A stretch of 64,000 nucleotides of DNA from Pontibacter pudoricolor. Its GTDB lineage: Bacteria > Bacteroidota > Bacteroidia > Cytophagales > Hymenobacteraceae. The position numbers and the translations under genes are program-made. The notes beneath the pieces were generated by a model, which was given only the letters and a program-made list of their open reading frames with translations, was not told where the DNA came from and did not search any database. Below, piece by piece: positions 16,405 through 26,330 of the stretch; the first letter of the stretch is position 1; the number at the start of each line of letters is the position of its first letter. The DNA is taken from the NCBI RefSeq assembly GCF_010092985.1, contig NZ_CP048106.1:1240001-1304000 (forward strand), given 5' to 3'.

Positions 16405-17513
16405 AAAGTGTCGTCGGCTACGCCAACGGTGTTTATACCTGCCACATAACTGTTAATGAAATGTGGTATATCAGACAATGGCAGCACATGGTGCGAAATA
16501 CCACTGTCAATTACTGACTTGGCCATCCCGAAAATAGCGGAAGAAGCTTCGTCCTGGGCTACTACCGTACCGCCCCTTTTATGTATAGTTGTCGCGCCTA
16601 TAGTTCCATCTTTTCCCATTCCGGTTAAAACGATACCTAGCACCTGTTTTATATTACTGTTTGCTACCGATTGCATCAGCAGGTCTACAGAAGGCCGGTC
16701 GTACGAATTTGCAAGCTCATCTGTAAAGCTTATTTTATAGTTCTTCGTATTCCCGATTATCGGCTGAATGACCATATTGCGCCCGCCTGGCGCAACTATA
16801 AGTTTATTTGGTTTTAAAAGCAGTCCCTGCCTGCCTTCCGTTACCGTAAGTTTGGTATGCCCCTGCAGCCGCTCCGTAAGCGATTTTGTAAACCCTGCCG
16901 GTAAATGCACCGCTACCAGTATAGTTGCCTGCAAATTATCTGCTAGTTCTTTTACAATTTGCTCTATAGCCTGCGTACCGCCCGTAGAAGCCCCGATAAC
17001 TATAACTTTCTCCACTAAAGGTTTTGCCACACGTGGTTTCGCCTTTTCAGTTTCAACCTGTTGTGTCAGGTGCTCCAGCATTTGCTGCACATCCCAGTTT
17101 ATAGTATCTTTTACTGCTTTTACCTTATGTATCAGCTCCGGTGCTATAGTTCTGAAATCAGGATACTTTTTATGTTCAGGTTTCAGAACGATGGCAAAAA
17201 CGCCAAGTGCAGTAGTTTCCTGTATCAGTTCAAGCGTAAGCTGTTCACGTTTCACCATCAGAATGATGGGCGTAGGCGCCTCACTAAAAATGCGCTTAAA
17301 GGTGAAAAGCCGGTTGTTCTTTGGTAGATCATAATTAACAAGAATCACGTGTGGTTCCTGTTTTTTAAGACACTTCAACAGTTCATCCCCGTCAGCAGCA
17401 AGCCCGGCCACATAAATCTCCACCTCTTCGCTCAGGATTGATTCCAACACCAGCCGTGTATGACTTGACTGGTCTGCAATCAAAACCTTGATCCCCTTTG
17501 CCGACTTCAGCAT
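16401..17513 (-). CDS. cheB: CheB methylesterase with degenerate receiver domain
   Basis: This 370-residue protein has a receiver-like N-terminus (7-125) and a CheB methylesterase domain (168-365). The methylesterase triad is intact: S176 in GASTGG, H203 in VAVHLP, D302 in GMGKDG. The receiver is not intact: the acidic pair is D14-Q15, the phospho-acceptor position is Asn (N60 in ILVNYDLP) and the Ser/Thr after beta-4 is missing, although the Lys (K111) remains. CheB normally needs receiver phosphorylation for activation, so this one is probably regulated otherwise. No cheR is in the operon. Confidence 0.9.
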   Translation of the reverse strand: MLKSAKGIKVLIADQSSHTRLVLESILSEEVEIYVAGLAADGDELLKCLKKQEPHVILVNYDLPKNNRLFTFKRIFSEAPTPIILMVKREQLTLELIQETTALGVFAIVLKPEHKKYPDFRTIAPELIHKVKAVKDTINWDVQQMLEHLTQQVETEKAKPRVAKPLVEKVIVIGASTGGTQAIEQIVKELADNLQATILVAVHLPAGFTKSLTERLQGHTKLTVTEGRQGLLLKPNKLIVAPGGRNMVIQPIIGNTKNYKISFTDELANSYDRPSVDLLMQSVANSNIKQVLGIVLTGMGKDGTIGATTIHKRGGTVVAQDEASSAIFGMAKSVIDSGISHHVLPLSDIPHFINSYVAGINTVGVADDTL

Positions 17514-17551
17514 ATAAAAATTGGTACTAAATCAGAATAAAGAAACTATAC

Positions 17552-17917
17552 TTATTCTTCCTTCAATGCCTGGCTTACTACTTCCAGTACCTTTTCTTCT
17601 GAGAATGGCTTCACGATATATGATAATGCACCATACTCCAGCGCCTCATTTACTATAACTTCCTGACCTACAGCACTTACAATGATAACTTTCATATCCG
17701 GCTGCTCTGCCTTAATTCCTTTCAGCACGTCCAGCCCGGTATTATCCGGAAGGATCACGTCAAGGGTTATAAGGTCTGGCTTTGTTTCCCTGGATAGTTC
17801 CAGCGCAGTTTGCCCGTTAGGAGCTTCGCCTACTATTTCGTAGCCGGCGTCGGTCAGCATGTTCTTTAACATGGTGCGCATGTAGAAAGAATCATCTACA
17901 ATCAGTATTCTTTTCAT
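17552..17917 (-). CDS. cheY: CheY response regulator
   Basis: This 121-residue stand-alone receiver has all key residues: D8-D9 for Mg2+, phospho-acceptor D53 in ITLDVILP, S81 and K103 in IVKPF. It is presumably phosphorylated by the CheA encoded downstream and dephosphorylated by CheC. There is no flagellar motor gene in the window, so its output target may be the gliding apparatus. Confidence 0.92.
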   Translation of the reverse strand: MKRILIVDDSFYMRTMLKNMLTDAGYEIVGEAPNGQTALELSRETKPDLITLDVILPDNTGLDVLKGIKAEQPDMKVIIVSAVGQEVIVNEALEYGALSYIVKPFSEEKVLEVVSQALKEE

Positions 17918-17945
17918 AATTTGTGAAGTTGCTTCTTAGTATTTC

Positions 17946-18512
17946 TTAGTTTGATAACTGCTTTATTTCATCGCCGGATAGTATCTTGTACATATCCAGC
18001 ACTATAATCAGCCGGTTATCTACTTTCGCTATACCCTCAATATAGTTTTCCTGTACAGCGATGTCCTGTAAAAAGGACGGTGTCTTATCCATTTTGGAAA
18101 CAGTAAGATTCAGCGATTGCGGCACTTCTTTTACCACTACACCAATGCTATATTCTCTTGCTTCGATAACTAGTGTATAAGAAGAATGGCTGGCAGGAGC
18201 TGTTGTATCCGGCCGAATACCGAAGCGCTCCTCGAGGTCCATAATAGCTATGATATCTCCACGGATGTTGGCAACACCTTTTACAAAATCGGGTGTGCGT
18301 GGCATGCGGGTTATAGTTGGCGTTACAGTTACCTCTTTTACCTGCTCTATTTTTATTCCATAGAACTCAGCTCCAAGTTTAAAAACAATCAGGTGCAGCA
18401 GCGGCTCGTTCGTTTTAACTTTTGCTGACTCTTCTTTACCGTTTCCGGAAACAGCTGATACCTCTTCAGGCGTTTCAGGTGCTTCCGTGGTTTTACCTTT
18501 CTTAGTCGGCAT
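17946..18512 (-). CDS. cheW: CheW coupling protein
   Basis: The CheW-like beta-barrel domain (about 40-185; FKLGAEFYGIKIEQVKEV, GVANIRGDIIAIMDLEERFG) links receptor and CheA. The N-terminal ~35 residues are a charged, disordered-looking extension. I place the start at the ATG at 18512, 6 bp after the receptor stop codon; an in-frame TTG at 18518 is less likely. Tight spacing points to co-transcription with the receptor. Confidence 0.92.
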   Translation of the reverse strand: MPTKKGKTTEAPETPEEVSAVSGNGKEESAKVKTNEPLLHLIVFKLGAEFYGIKIEQVKEVTVTPTITRMPRTPDFVKGVANIRGDIIAIMDLEERFGIRPDTTAPASHSSYTLVIEAREYSIGVVVKEVPQSLNLTVSKMDKTPSFLQDIAVQENYIEGIAKVDNRLIIVLDMYKILSGDEIKQLSN

Positions 18513-18518
18513 AATCAA

Positions 18519-21500
18519 TTAGTTGTTGCTCATTCTGTTGCTTCTGCCGGTTGCCTGTGTTCTGGCCGGTGTACGTTTCATAGAACCATTCCCTACAGGT
18601 ATAGAAGCTAAACGAGATGGCTTGCTATGGTTAAAGATGATGTTACCATCAATAAGTTTGAAGGCAGAGATACTGATCTGCAGGTCAGCCGCAATGTCGT
18701 TCAGGTTCTGAGAAGATGAAGTCAGTTCCTGCATCGAAGTTGAAAGCTGCTTGGCTGTGCTCGCTACCTGCTGCGTACCAGATGCTGTCTGTTCCGCAAT
18801 GGCAACCACTTCCTCCACATACTTCACAACGTCTCCGATAGATGATTTCTGAACTTCCGTTGCTGTTAGGATATCCTGCGCTGTACGAAGCGTTTCACCA
18901 CTCGATGCCGCAATGTTCTTAAAGGCGCTGGATGCTTCGAACGTTGCATTCTTTCCTTTCAATACACGGCCTTCCATGGTCGAGATCGCAGTTGCTGCTG
19001 AGGCTGTATCCTTCTTCACGTCTTCTACAAGCGTCGCGATCTCACTTGCAGACTTACGTGATCCTTCCGCCAGTTTTCTGATCTCTTCAGCTACCACCGC
19101 AAAACCTCGTCCTGCTTCACCTGCTCTGGCTGCCTCAATAGCAGCGTTTAGTGCAAGCAAGTTAGTCTGAGCGGCAATGTCGGTGATTACACCAAGTGAC
19201 TTCGATATTTCCTGAGAGCGAGTGCTCAATACTTCAATTGTTTTAGCTGTTAGTGCCGCAGAGCTGGAGATCTCTTCCATGTTCTTTACCACTTCCGCCA
19301 CTGTTTTCAGACCGATCTGAGAGCTTTCCTCACCAAGTAATGCCGTTTTGTTCACTACTTCAGCACGGTTAGCAGTCTCTTTGGTACCTTTCATGATCTC
19401 TTCGATCAGTTTAAAGGCCTGGTCAGTTTTTAACGCCTGGTTCTGCGCACCTTCCGCCATCTGCTGCATTGCCAGAGCCACATCCAGTGTAACCTTGTTC
19501 ATATCCAGCCCTTTGATAGCCATTTCTTCAGAAGAAGTACCTACTACAAGCGAAGAATCGTTGATCTCTCCAAGTAGCGCATTCAGGTTATCTACCGCAA
19601 GGTTCAGTGCATTTGCCATATCCAAGATATCACCTGCAGTCTGAATTTCAGCTTTCTGGGTAAGATCACCCTCAGAGATGGCACGAACTACGCGGGACAC
19701 TTCCAGTACCGGCGTAACTATAGATTCTAACAGATCATTCAGTGTATCAACCAGTTCTTTCCAGCTGCCACCCACACCCTTCAGTGTAGCGCGTTCTGTA
19801 AGCTTGCCTTCCACACCTGCAACTCTTGCCACACGAGATACCTCGCCAGCCAGTCTGTTAAGGTCAATCACCATAGTGTTGATCGTTTCGGCAAGTTCTG
19901 CTACTTCACCACGTGCTTCCAGGCTCAATTTCTGGGTAAGGTCACCTTTCGATACTGCTGTTACTACTTTTACAATGCCACGTACCTGTGTTGTAAGGTT
20001 CGATGCCATCGTGTTTACGTTATCGGTAAGCTCCTTCCAGGTACCACCTACGTTCGGCACTACTGCCTGACCGCCCAGTTTACCTTCTGTACCCACTTCA
20101 AGGGCCACACGGGTTACCTCACCGGCAAATATGTTCAGGGAGTCCACCATCTGGTTGATGTTCTCTTTCAGCAAGAGCATCTCTCCTTTTACATCCACTG
20201 TAATTTTCTGGGTAAGGTCACCTTTCGCAACTGCTGTAGAAACGTTTGCAATGTCTCGTACCTGCAGGGTAAGGTTGGCAGCCATCGAGTTCACATGGTC
20301 TGTAAGGTCTTTCCAAACACCTGCCACATTCGGCACTATAGCTTGTCCGCCCAGTTTTCCTTCCGTACCCACTTCACGTGCCACACGGGTTACCTCGTCA
20401 GCAAAGATGTTCAGCGAGTCCACCATCTGGTTCATGTTACCTTTCAGGTCAGCAAGTTCGCCTTTAACATTAACCGTGATTTTCTGGCTCAGGTCACCTT
20501 TCGCCACCGCGGTCGCCACATTTGCAATGTCACGTACCTGGCTGGTAAGGTTGCTGGCCATGTAGTTTACGTTGTCGGTCAGGTCTTTCCATACACCACC
20601 AACGTTCGGTACATTTGCCTGGCCACCCAGTATACCTTCAGTACCTACCTCACGTGCCACACGCGATACTTCCGCGCCAAACACATTCAGTCGGTCCACC
20701 ATTTCATTCAATATATCCTTCAGGTCGCCCAGCTCACCTTTCACATCCACAGATACTTTCTGAGTTAAGTCGCCCTTCGCAACCGCGGTTGCTACGTTTG
20801 CGATATCGCGTACCTGCAGTGTTAAGTTAGAAGCCATCAGGTTTACATTTTCAGTAAGCTCCTTCCAGGTTCCTTCTACTTTTGGCACATTCGCCTGGCC
20901 ACCCAGTTTACCTTCTGTACCTACCTCGCGGGCAACACGGGTTACCTCACCGGCAAAGATATTCAGGGAGTCCACCATCTGGTTGATGTTCTCTTTCAGA
21001 TCGGCCATCTCACCGCGAACGTTTACTGTGATCTTCTGCTTCAGATCACCTCTACCAACAGCGGTAGAAACGTTGGCAATGTCACGAACCTGAGAAGTCA
21101 GGTTCGAGGCCATGGTATTTACGTTGTCTGTTAGTTCTTTCCAAACACCACCAACATTAGGCACTTTCGCTTGGCCTCCCAGTTTACCCTCGGTACCCAC
21201 TTCACGTGCCACACGGGTTACCTCGTCAGCAAAGATGTTCAGGGAGTCCACCATCTGGTTTACGTTGTCTTTCAGCTGGGCAATTTCACCCCGCGAGGCA
21301 ACGGAAACTTTCTGGGTAAGGTCACCTTTCGCAACCGCTGTAGATACGTTGGCAATATCTCGTACCTGAAGGGTCAGGTTGGCCGCCATGGTATTTACAT
21401 TGTCGGTCAGGTCTTTCCATACACCCGCTACGTTTGGTACCGATGCCTGGCCACCAAGTTTACCTTCGGTACCCACTTCAAGCGCCACACGGGTTACCTC

Positions 21501-22199
21501 ACCGGCAAACAGGTTCAGGTTGTCGATGGTACGGTTAATCGTTTCCGCCATCACCTTAAAGTCACCTGACACCGGAATCTGGAATGTTTCGTCCAGGTTA
21601 CCGCGCGAGATATTCTTTAGTACTTTACCCACCTCTAGTACCGGTACCGCAATTGAATCCACAAGACCGTTGATGTTGTTGATCATATCTTTCCAGAAAC
21701 CGGAAGCGTTTTCGGCAGAAGCACGGGCTTTCAGGTTACCCTCCACACCCGCTACTTTAGAGATACGTGACACCTCGCCACCCACACCACCGATCATCTC
21801 CACCATCGAGTTGTAGGCTTCTGCTATCTCGGCAAAAATGTCGTTGTTCTGTTTGGTAAGTCGCACCGAGATATCACCCTTTTTAAAGGCATCGAGTGCG
21901 TATAGTACCTTATTTAATTGTTCATTTATATAATCCGGGTTCTGCAGCAGGCTTTCGTCTGTAATCAGGAATTCTTTGCCATTTGCTGGTTTGCCAGGCA
22001 AGGAAATTCTATCAGGGTCTGAAGGTTTGTCTGCCTTTGCAGCATTCAGTGTTGCTGTTGCATCGGGTGTATCTGCAACCGCCGTCGAAGAAGCTTTTTT
22101 ACTACGCTCGGCTTTTGGTGCCGGTGTAGTTGCTGTGCTGCCTTCCACGTCACTGATGAGTTTGTCTTTACTCAACTTCAAGTTTTTACCTAAGGCCAT
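18519..22199 (-). CDS. Soluble methyl-accepting chemotaxis protein with nine HAMP domains
   Basis: This 1226-residue receptor has no membrane segment and no periplasmic domain. Residues 1-80 are Ala/Thr/Lys-rich and look disordered. A first HAMP (about 92-137) is followed by eight head-to-tail 92-residue HAMP units (141-876), the inner ones almost identical ([19 protein letters not shown]). The chemoreceptor signalling domain follows (877-1190) with its hairpin tip around 1005-1045 ([19 protein letters not shown]). Poly-HAMP chains occur in fungal osmosensing kinases (Nik1/HK group III) and in some bacterial receptors. The signal is probably cytoplasmic. It is the first che gene after parA. 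Confidence 0.95.
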   Translation of the reverse strand: MALGKNLKLSKDKLISDVEGSTATTPAPKAERSKKASSTAVADTPDATATLNAAKADKPSDPDRISLPGKPANGKEFLITDESLLQNPDYINEQLNKVLYALDAFKKGDISVRLTKQNNDIFAEIAEAYNSMVEMIGGVGGEVSRISKVAGVEGNLKARASAENASGFWKDMINNINGLVDSIAVPVLEVGKVLKNISRGNLDETFQIPVSGDFKVMAETINRTIDNLNLFAGEVTRVALEVGTEGKLGGQASVPNVAGVWKDLTDNVNTMAANLTLQVRDIANVSTAVAKGDLTQKVSVASRGEIAQLKDNVNQMVDSLNIFADEVTRVAREVGTEGKLGGQAKVPNVGGVWKELTDNVNTMASNLTSQVRDIANVSTAVGRGDLKQKITVNVRGEMADLKENINQMVDSLNIFAGEVTRVAREVGTEGKLGGQANVPKVEGTWKELTENVNLMASNLTLQVRDIANVATAVAKGDLTQKVSVDVKGELGDLKDILNEMVDRLNVFGAEVSRVAREVGTEGILGGQANVPNVGGVWKDLTDNVNYMASNLTSQVRDIANVATAVAKGDLSQKITVNVKGELADLKGNMNQMVDSLNIFADEVTRVAREVGTEGKLGGQAIVPNVAGVWKDLTDHVNSMAANLTLQVRDIANVSTAVAKGDLTQKITVDVKGEMLLLKENINQMVDSLNIFAGEVTRVALEVGTEGKLGGQAVVPNVGGTWKELTDNVNTMASNLTTQVRGIVKVVTAVSKGDLTQKLSLEARGEVAELAETINTMVIDLNRLAGEVSRVARVAGVEGKLTERATLKGVGGSWKELVDTLNDLLESIVTPVLEVSRVVRAISEGDLTQKAEIQTAGDILDMANALNLAVDNLNALLGEINDSSLVVGTSSEEMAIKGLDMNKVTLDVALAMQQMAEGAQNQALKTDQAFKLIEEIMKGTKETANRAEVVNKTALLGEESSQIGLKTVAEVVKNMEEISSSAALTAKTIEVLSTRSQEISKSLGVITDIAAQTNLLALNAAIEAARAGEAGRGFAVVAEEIRKLAEGSRKSASEIATLVEDVKKDTASAATAISTMEGRVLKGKNATFEASSAFKNIAASSGETLRTAQDILTATEVQKSSIGDVVKYVEEVVAIAEQTASGTQQVASTAKQLSTSMQELTSSSQNLNDIAADLQISISAFKLIDGNIIFNHSKPSRLASIPVGNGSMKRTPARTQATGRSNRMSNN
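19572..21779 (-). repeat. Eight tandem 276-bp units coding for HAMP repeats
   Basis: Eight in-frame units of exactly 92 codons make up residues 141-876 of the receptor. The inner units are the most alike and the first and last are the most diverged, the pattern expected from unequal crossing-over with conserved ends. Confidence 0.92.
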
Positions 22200-22345
22200 A
22201 TATGTTTTGTTGAATTGCTTTTTGTATAGTACTGAAAAGGCAGTAAATACCTTTAATACATCCTGTTCTCATTACTGAAGAAAAATGTAGGACATGCAAT
22301 TTACTTAAATAAATCGGATCGTTCAAATGCAGTTGTAACAGTTGT

Positions 22346-23092
22346 TTACCTGGATATAAATTCATCGGCAAGCGCCATGTAATCTTTTGCACCATTGGAT
22401 GTTGCGTCGTAGTCTATGATGCTCCTACCAAACGAAGGTGCTTCGGCAAGTTTAACATTCAGACGTATGTTCTGTTTAAAAATGTACTCTTTTATATTCT
22501 GCTGCAGGTAATCCAGTACTTCCTGGCTCAGCTTTCTGCGCATATCAAACATCACAACTACGATCCCTTTTATTTTAAGTTTCGGGTTAAACGCTTTTTT
22601 TATTTTCCCGACCGTATTTAAAATCTGATCAAGCCCCTGCAGGGTCAGCACTTCCATCTGTAATGGTATCAATACCTCGCTTGAAGCTGTTAGTGCATTA
22701 AGTGTTAAAACTGACAAAGATGGCGGGCAATCTATAAGAATATAGTCAAAGCCTTTCAGGTCTTTGAGCATCGTCTGGAGGAACTTCTCACGCTCAGGCT
22801 GCGACACCAGCGAAATTTCCACATCAACCAATTCGTTAGATCCCGGTGCAATCCATAAACCATCCTTTTCAATCAGCACATCCTGCAAAGTAGCATTTCC
22901 TAAAAAAGCATCGGCCAGGGTGGCTTTGGGCTCAGTTACCGCTAATGAGTAAGAAAGATTGCCCTGCGGGTCCAGGTCGAGTAGTAAAACACGTTTGCCC
23001 AGCTTACTTAAAGCGCTTCCTAAATTTATAGTTGTTGTGGTTTTACCTGTGCCGCCCTTCTGGTTTATGACGGCTACCGTGGTTGTTGCCAT
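22346..23092 (-). CDS. ParA/Soj-family ATPase
   Basis: This 248-residue MinD/ParA ATPase has the deviant Walker A QKGGTGKTT (11-19, with the signature K12), D39-x-D41 (LLDLDPQGN) and a switch region CPPSLSVLTLNAL. It lacks an N-terminal HTH. No ParB gene or parS-like site is beside it. It is encoded upstream of a soluble chemoreceptor operon (147-bp gap). Orphan ParA proteins such as PpfA and ParC position cytoplasmic or polar chemosensory arrays, so it may do the same here. A role in chromosome partition is the alternative. Confidence 0.88.
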   Translation of the reverse strand: MATTTVAVINQKGGTGKTTTTINLGSALSKLGKRVLLLDLDPQGNLSYSLAVTEPKATLADAFLGNATLQDVLIEKDGLWIAPGSNELVDVEISLVSQPEREKFLQTMLKDLKGFDYILIDCPPSLSVLTLNALTASSEVLIPLQMEVLTLQGLDQILNTVGKIKKAFNPKLKIKGIVVVMFDMRRKLSQEVLDYLQQNIKEYIFKQNIRLNVKLAEAPSFGRSIIDYDATSNGAKDYMALADEFISR

Positions 23093-23177
23093 TGGTTTTT
23101 TTGTTGTAGTCTCACAGCTATAGTTAACTGCAGCACTAATCTAAGTATAAAATAAGTTTAAGTCCAAATAGCGTTTT

Positions 23178-23672
23178 TTATATAATCTCTGAAAAACTAT
23201 CCGCAGCAACAGAACCGGAAGTAATAAAGATATCCTGCCAATGCGTCAGATCTATAGTTATAGTTACAGCCTGGCCTGGCTCCAGATACCCTATATTCTT
23301 GTTTACCAGGTTTCTGGCCATCTGTGTAAGGGCCGGGTTATGCGAAACTATAAGTACTTTAGCTATAGAATCCGGGAGCTGGCTTATCGCTTTAAGCAAT
23401 TGTGCTTCTTTAGGATTATATATTTCCGGGTCGTAGGTAATTTTATCAGGATCGAAGTACAGCCGGTTAGCTATGATCTGGGCAGTTGCGCTGGCACGCC
23501 GGGCCGGGCTTGCGACTATAGCATCTACTTTCTGATACTTTTCCCGTACCCATTTGCCGGTTTCATTTGCCTTCCGTATACCCTCAGGTGTAAGCTCGCG
23601 CTCAAAATCGGGTTGTAAAGGGTAAGGGTCGTAAGTTTCTGCATGTCGGCAGATAAGTACATATCGCTGCAT
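23178..23672 (-). CDS. sixA: SixA-type phosphohistidine phosphatase
   Basis: This 164-residue histidine-phosphatase-superfamily member has the RH motif (R9-H10 in CRHAET), R58 and the second catalytic H111 (IVSHNPALT). The short form without extra domains and the missing Gly after RH match SixA, which removes phosphate from His of HPt domains. CheA P1 and other HPt domains are conceivable targets; this is inference. It lies between parA and topA and has no obvious operon partner. Confidence 0.85.
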   Translation of the reverse strand: MQRYVLICRHAETYDPYPLQPDFERELTPEGIRKANETGKWVREKYQKVDAIVASPARRASATAQIIANRLYFDPDKITYDPEIYNPKEAQLLKAISQLPDSIAKVLIVSHNPALTQMARNLVNKNIGYLEPGQAVTITIDLTHWQDIFITSGSVAADSFSEII

Positions 23673-23841
23673 AAATTTTGCAAATGTGGGCGTATAACTG
23701 CTTAAAGTAAATAAATGCTTGTTTTTATAAAGGTAATTTAAGCACTATTAAACCTATGTTATATGCCAGAGGTTGTAAAAGTCAGAAAAAAAACATGAAC
23801 TTTGGGCAAAATTGAGCTCCGACCGGTTGTAACTATAAAGG

Positions 23842-26262
23842 ATGATAAAAAACTTAGTCATAGTAGAGTCGCCTGCCAAGGCCAAAACGATAGAAGGGTA
23901 TTTAGGGAAGGATTTCGTGGTAAAGTCGAGTTTCGGCCATGTACGCGATTTACCTAAAGACAACAACGCTATCGATATAGAAAATGGATTTAAGCCCACT
24001 TATGTTATCAGTAGCGACAAAAAAGAGGTAGTTGCTCAACTCCGGAAACTGGCGAAAGAAGCCGATACCGTATGGCTGGCATCGGATGATGACCGCGAAG
24101 GAGAAGCCATTTCGTGGCACCTGACCGAAGCCCTGAACCTGAACGATTCTAAAATACGCCGCATCGTTTTCCGGGAGATCACCAAAAACGCTATTCTGAA
24201 CGCGATCAATTCGCCAAGAAGTATAGACATGGACCTGGTAAACGCACAGCAGGCCCGCCGTATCCTGGACCGCCTGGTTGGTTTTGAGCTTTCTCCTGTT
24301 CTCTGGAAAAAGATCAAGACCGGTTTATCTGCTGGACGTGTGCAGTCTGTGGCTGTGCGTTTAGTTGTTGAGCGCGAGCGTGAGATCGAGAAATTTAAAT
24401 CAGAAGCCTCCTTCAGAATTTCAGCCTCGTTTGATGTGCAGGGCAAAACACTGGAAGCTGAACTGCCTACCAAATACAAAACCGAAGAAGAAGCGCAGGC
24501 CTTTTTAGAGAAGTGCATTGGCGCTAACTATACCATTGAGAACCTGGAGAAAAAGCCGCTGAAGCGTAGCCCAGCTCCTCCGTTTACCACATCTACCTTA
24601 CAGCAGGAAGCCAGCCGTAAGCTATATTTTTCGGTAGCACAAACCATGACGGTAGCACAGCGCCTGTACGAAGCCGGTAAGATTTCTTACATGCGTACAG
24701 ACTCCGTTAATTTATCGGAAGAAGCCATAATTGGTGCTTCTAATGCTATTCAGAACTCTTTTGGGGAGAATTATGTAAAGACACGTCGCTTTAAAACAAA
24801 ATCAGCATCCGCACAGGAAGCGCACGAAGCTATTCGTCCGACTGATTTTTCGCAGATGACGGCAAGCAGCGACCGCAATGAGCAGCGTTTGTACGAGCTT
24901 ATCTGGAAACGCGCCATCGCCTCGCAAATGGCCGACGCTGAAATTGAAAAGACAACCGCAACTATAGGTATTTCGACCCAGCCGGATAAACTGATCGCTA
25001 CCGGTGAGGTTATTAAATTTGAAGGTTTCCTGAAAGTTTACATCGAGTCGAAGGACGATGATGAGGCTACGGATGATGACGTGAAAGGCATGCTCCCTCC
25101 TATTTCTGTGGGACAAACTATAAGCCTGCGCCAGATGCTGGCTACACAACGCTATAGCCGTCCGGCCGCCCGTTATACGGAAGCCAGCCTGGTTAAGAAA
25201 CTGGAAGAAATGGGCATCGGACGTCCTTCAACTTACGCTCCAACCATCTCAACTATACAAAAGCGTGGTTATGTAGAAAAAGACAGCCGCGAAGGAAAAG
25301 AAAGGCCATACCGCGTACTTACCTTAAAGCAGGACCAGTTAAGTGCTCAAACCAAAACCGAAATAACCGGTGCTGAGAAGGCCAAACTTTTCCCGACGGA
25401 TATGGCGATGGTAGTGAATGACTTCCTGGTTGAGCACTTCCCGACTGTTATCGACTATTCGTTTACAGCCAAAGTAGAAGCTGAATTTGATGAGATAGCG
25501 CAGGGTAATGAAGAGTGGAAAACGATGCTTGATAAGTTCTATGGTAAATTCCATGCACGTATCGAGTCCAGTGAAAGTATAGACCGTGCCGCCGTGTCGG
25601 GTGCCCGGGAACTTGGTATTGACCCTGTATCGGGTGAGAAATTAATTGCTAAGCTTGGTCGTTTCGGGCCGTATGTGCAGCTAGGCGAAGAGGACACTGA
25701 AACAGGAAAAAAACCGGTATACGCCAGTCTGCGCAAAGGTCAGTTCCTGGAAAGTATAACGATAGAGGATGCGTTAGAGCTCTTTAAACTGCCGCGTATA
25801 GTTGGCATGTATGAGGACAAGGAAATGAAGGCTGCCATAGGCCGTTTTGGTCCCTATATCAGCCACAACAGCAAATTTTACTCGCTGCCGAAAAACCTCG
25901 ACCCGATGCTGGTAACGCCGGAGGAAGCTATTGAACTGATTGAACAAAAGCGTAAAGCTGAAGCTGAAAAGCTGATCAAGTCGTTTGACGAAAACCCGGA
26001 TGTACAAATATTAAACGGTCGCTATGGTCCTTATATAGTGGTTGGTAAGAAGAATGTAAAGATCCCGAAAGGCAAAGAACCTCTGGAATTAACTTTACAG
26101 GAATGTTTAGACCTGGCAGAAGCTACACCTGAGAAAAAAGGTAAAGGCGGTTTTAAGAAAAAGACAGAAACTGCTGAGAAGAAACCAGCTGCTAAAAAGG
26201 CTCCGGCTAAAAAGACTGCTGCTAAACCAAAAGCTGCTGCTAAGCCGAAGGCGAAGAAGTAA
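23842..26262 (+). CDS. topA: DNA topoisomerase I
   Basis: This 806-residue type IA topoisomerase relaxes negative supercoils. The TOPRIM domain begins at the N-terminus (E9 in VIVESPAKAK; acidic cluster DDDREGEA near 81-89) and the catalytic tyrosine is Y283 in ISYMRTDS. In place of the cysteine zinc fingers of E. coli TopA, the C-terminus has three topoisomerase C-terminal repeats built around GRFGPY/GRYGPY. A Lys/Ala/Pro-rich tail of ~45 residues follows, which would add nonspecific DNA binding. A hairpin terminator lies 26 bp downstream. Confidence 0.96.
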   Translation: MIKNLVIVESPAKAKTIEGYLGKDFVVKSSFGHVRDLPKDNNAIDIENGFKPTYVISSDKKEVVAQLRKLAKEADTVWLASDDDREGEAISWHLTEALNLNDSKIRRIVFREITKNAILNAINSPRSIDMDLVNAQQARRILDRLVGFELSPVLWKKIKTGLSAGRVQSVAVRLVVEREREIEKFKSEASFRISASFDVQGKTLEAELPTKYKTEEEAQAFLEKCIGANYTIENLEKKPLKRSPAPPFTTSTLQQEASRKLYFSVAQTMTVAQRLYEAGKISYMRTDSVNLSEEAIIGASNAIQNSFGENYVKTRRFKTKSASAQEAHEAIRPTDFSQMTASSDRNEQRLYELIWKRAIASQMADAEIEKTTATIGISTQPDKLIATGEVIKFEGFLKVYIESKDDDEATDDDVKGMLPPISVGQTISLRQMLATQRYSRPAARYTEASLVKKLEEMGIGRPSTYAPTISTIQKRGYVEKDSREGKERPYRVLTLKQDQLSAQTKTEITGAEKAKLFPTDMAMVVNDFLVEHFPTVIDYSFTAKVEAEFDEIAQGNEEWKTMLDKFYGKFHARIESSESIDRAAVSGARELGIDPVSGEKLIAKLGRFGPYVQLGEEDTETGKKPVYASLRKGQFLESITIEDALELFKLPRIVGMYEDKEMKAAIGRFGPYISHNSKFYSLPKNLDPMLVTPEEAIELIEQKRKAEAEKLIKSFDENPDVQILNGRYGPYIVVGKKNVKIPKGKEPLELTLQECLDLAEATPEKKGKGGFKKKTETAEKKPAAKKAPAKKTAAKPKAAAKPKAKK

Positions 26263-26288
26263 ACTATAGTTTATAATTAGAAATTGAG

Positions 26289-26322
26289 AAGCGCAGCGAG
26301 TTTATACTCGTTGCGCTTTTTG
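26289..26322 (+). terminator. Terminator of topA
   Basis: The stem AAGCGCAGCGAG / CTCGTTGCGCTT has one G-T pair and a 6-nt loop, and is followed by TTTTGTTT. Confidence 0.85.
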
Positions 26323-26330
26323 TTTAGTAT

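Noticed and set aside
19572..21779. Regular 276-bp tandem repeats as a CRISPR-like or satellite array
   Set aside because: The units are in frame and encode HAMP domains inside one receptor gene; there are no spacers.
18913..21816. Several plus-strand open frames opposite the receptor gene
   Set aside because: They are by-products of the repetitive coding sequence on the minus strand: low-complexity translations that repeat with the same 276-bp period.
22346..23092. Plasmid partition gene or integrated plasmid
   Set aside because: There is no ParB, replication gene or centromere-like repeat; the context is a che operon.
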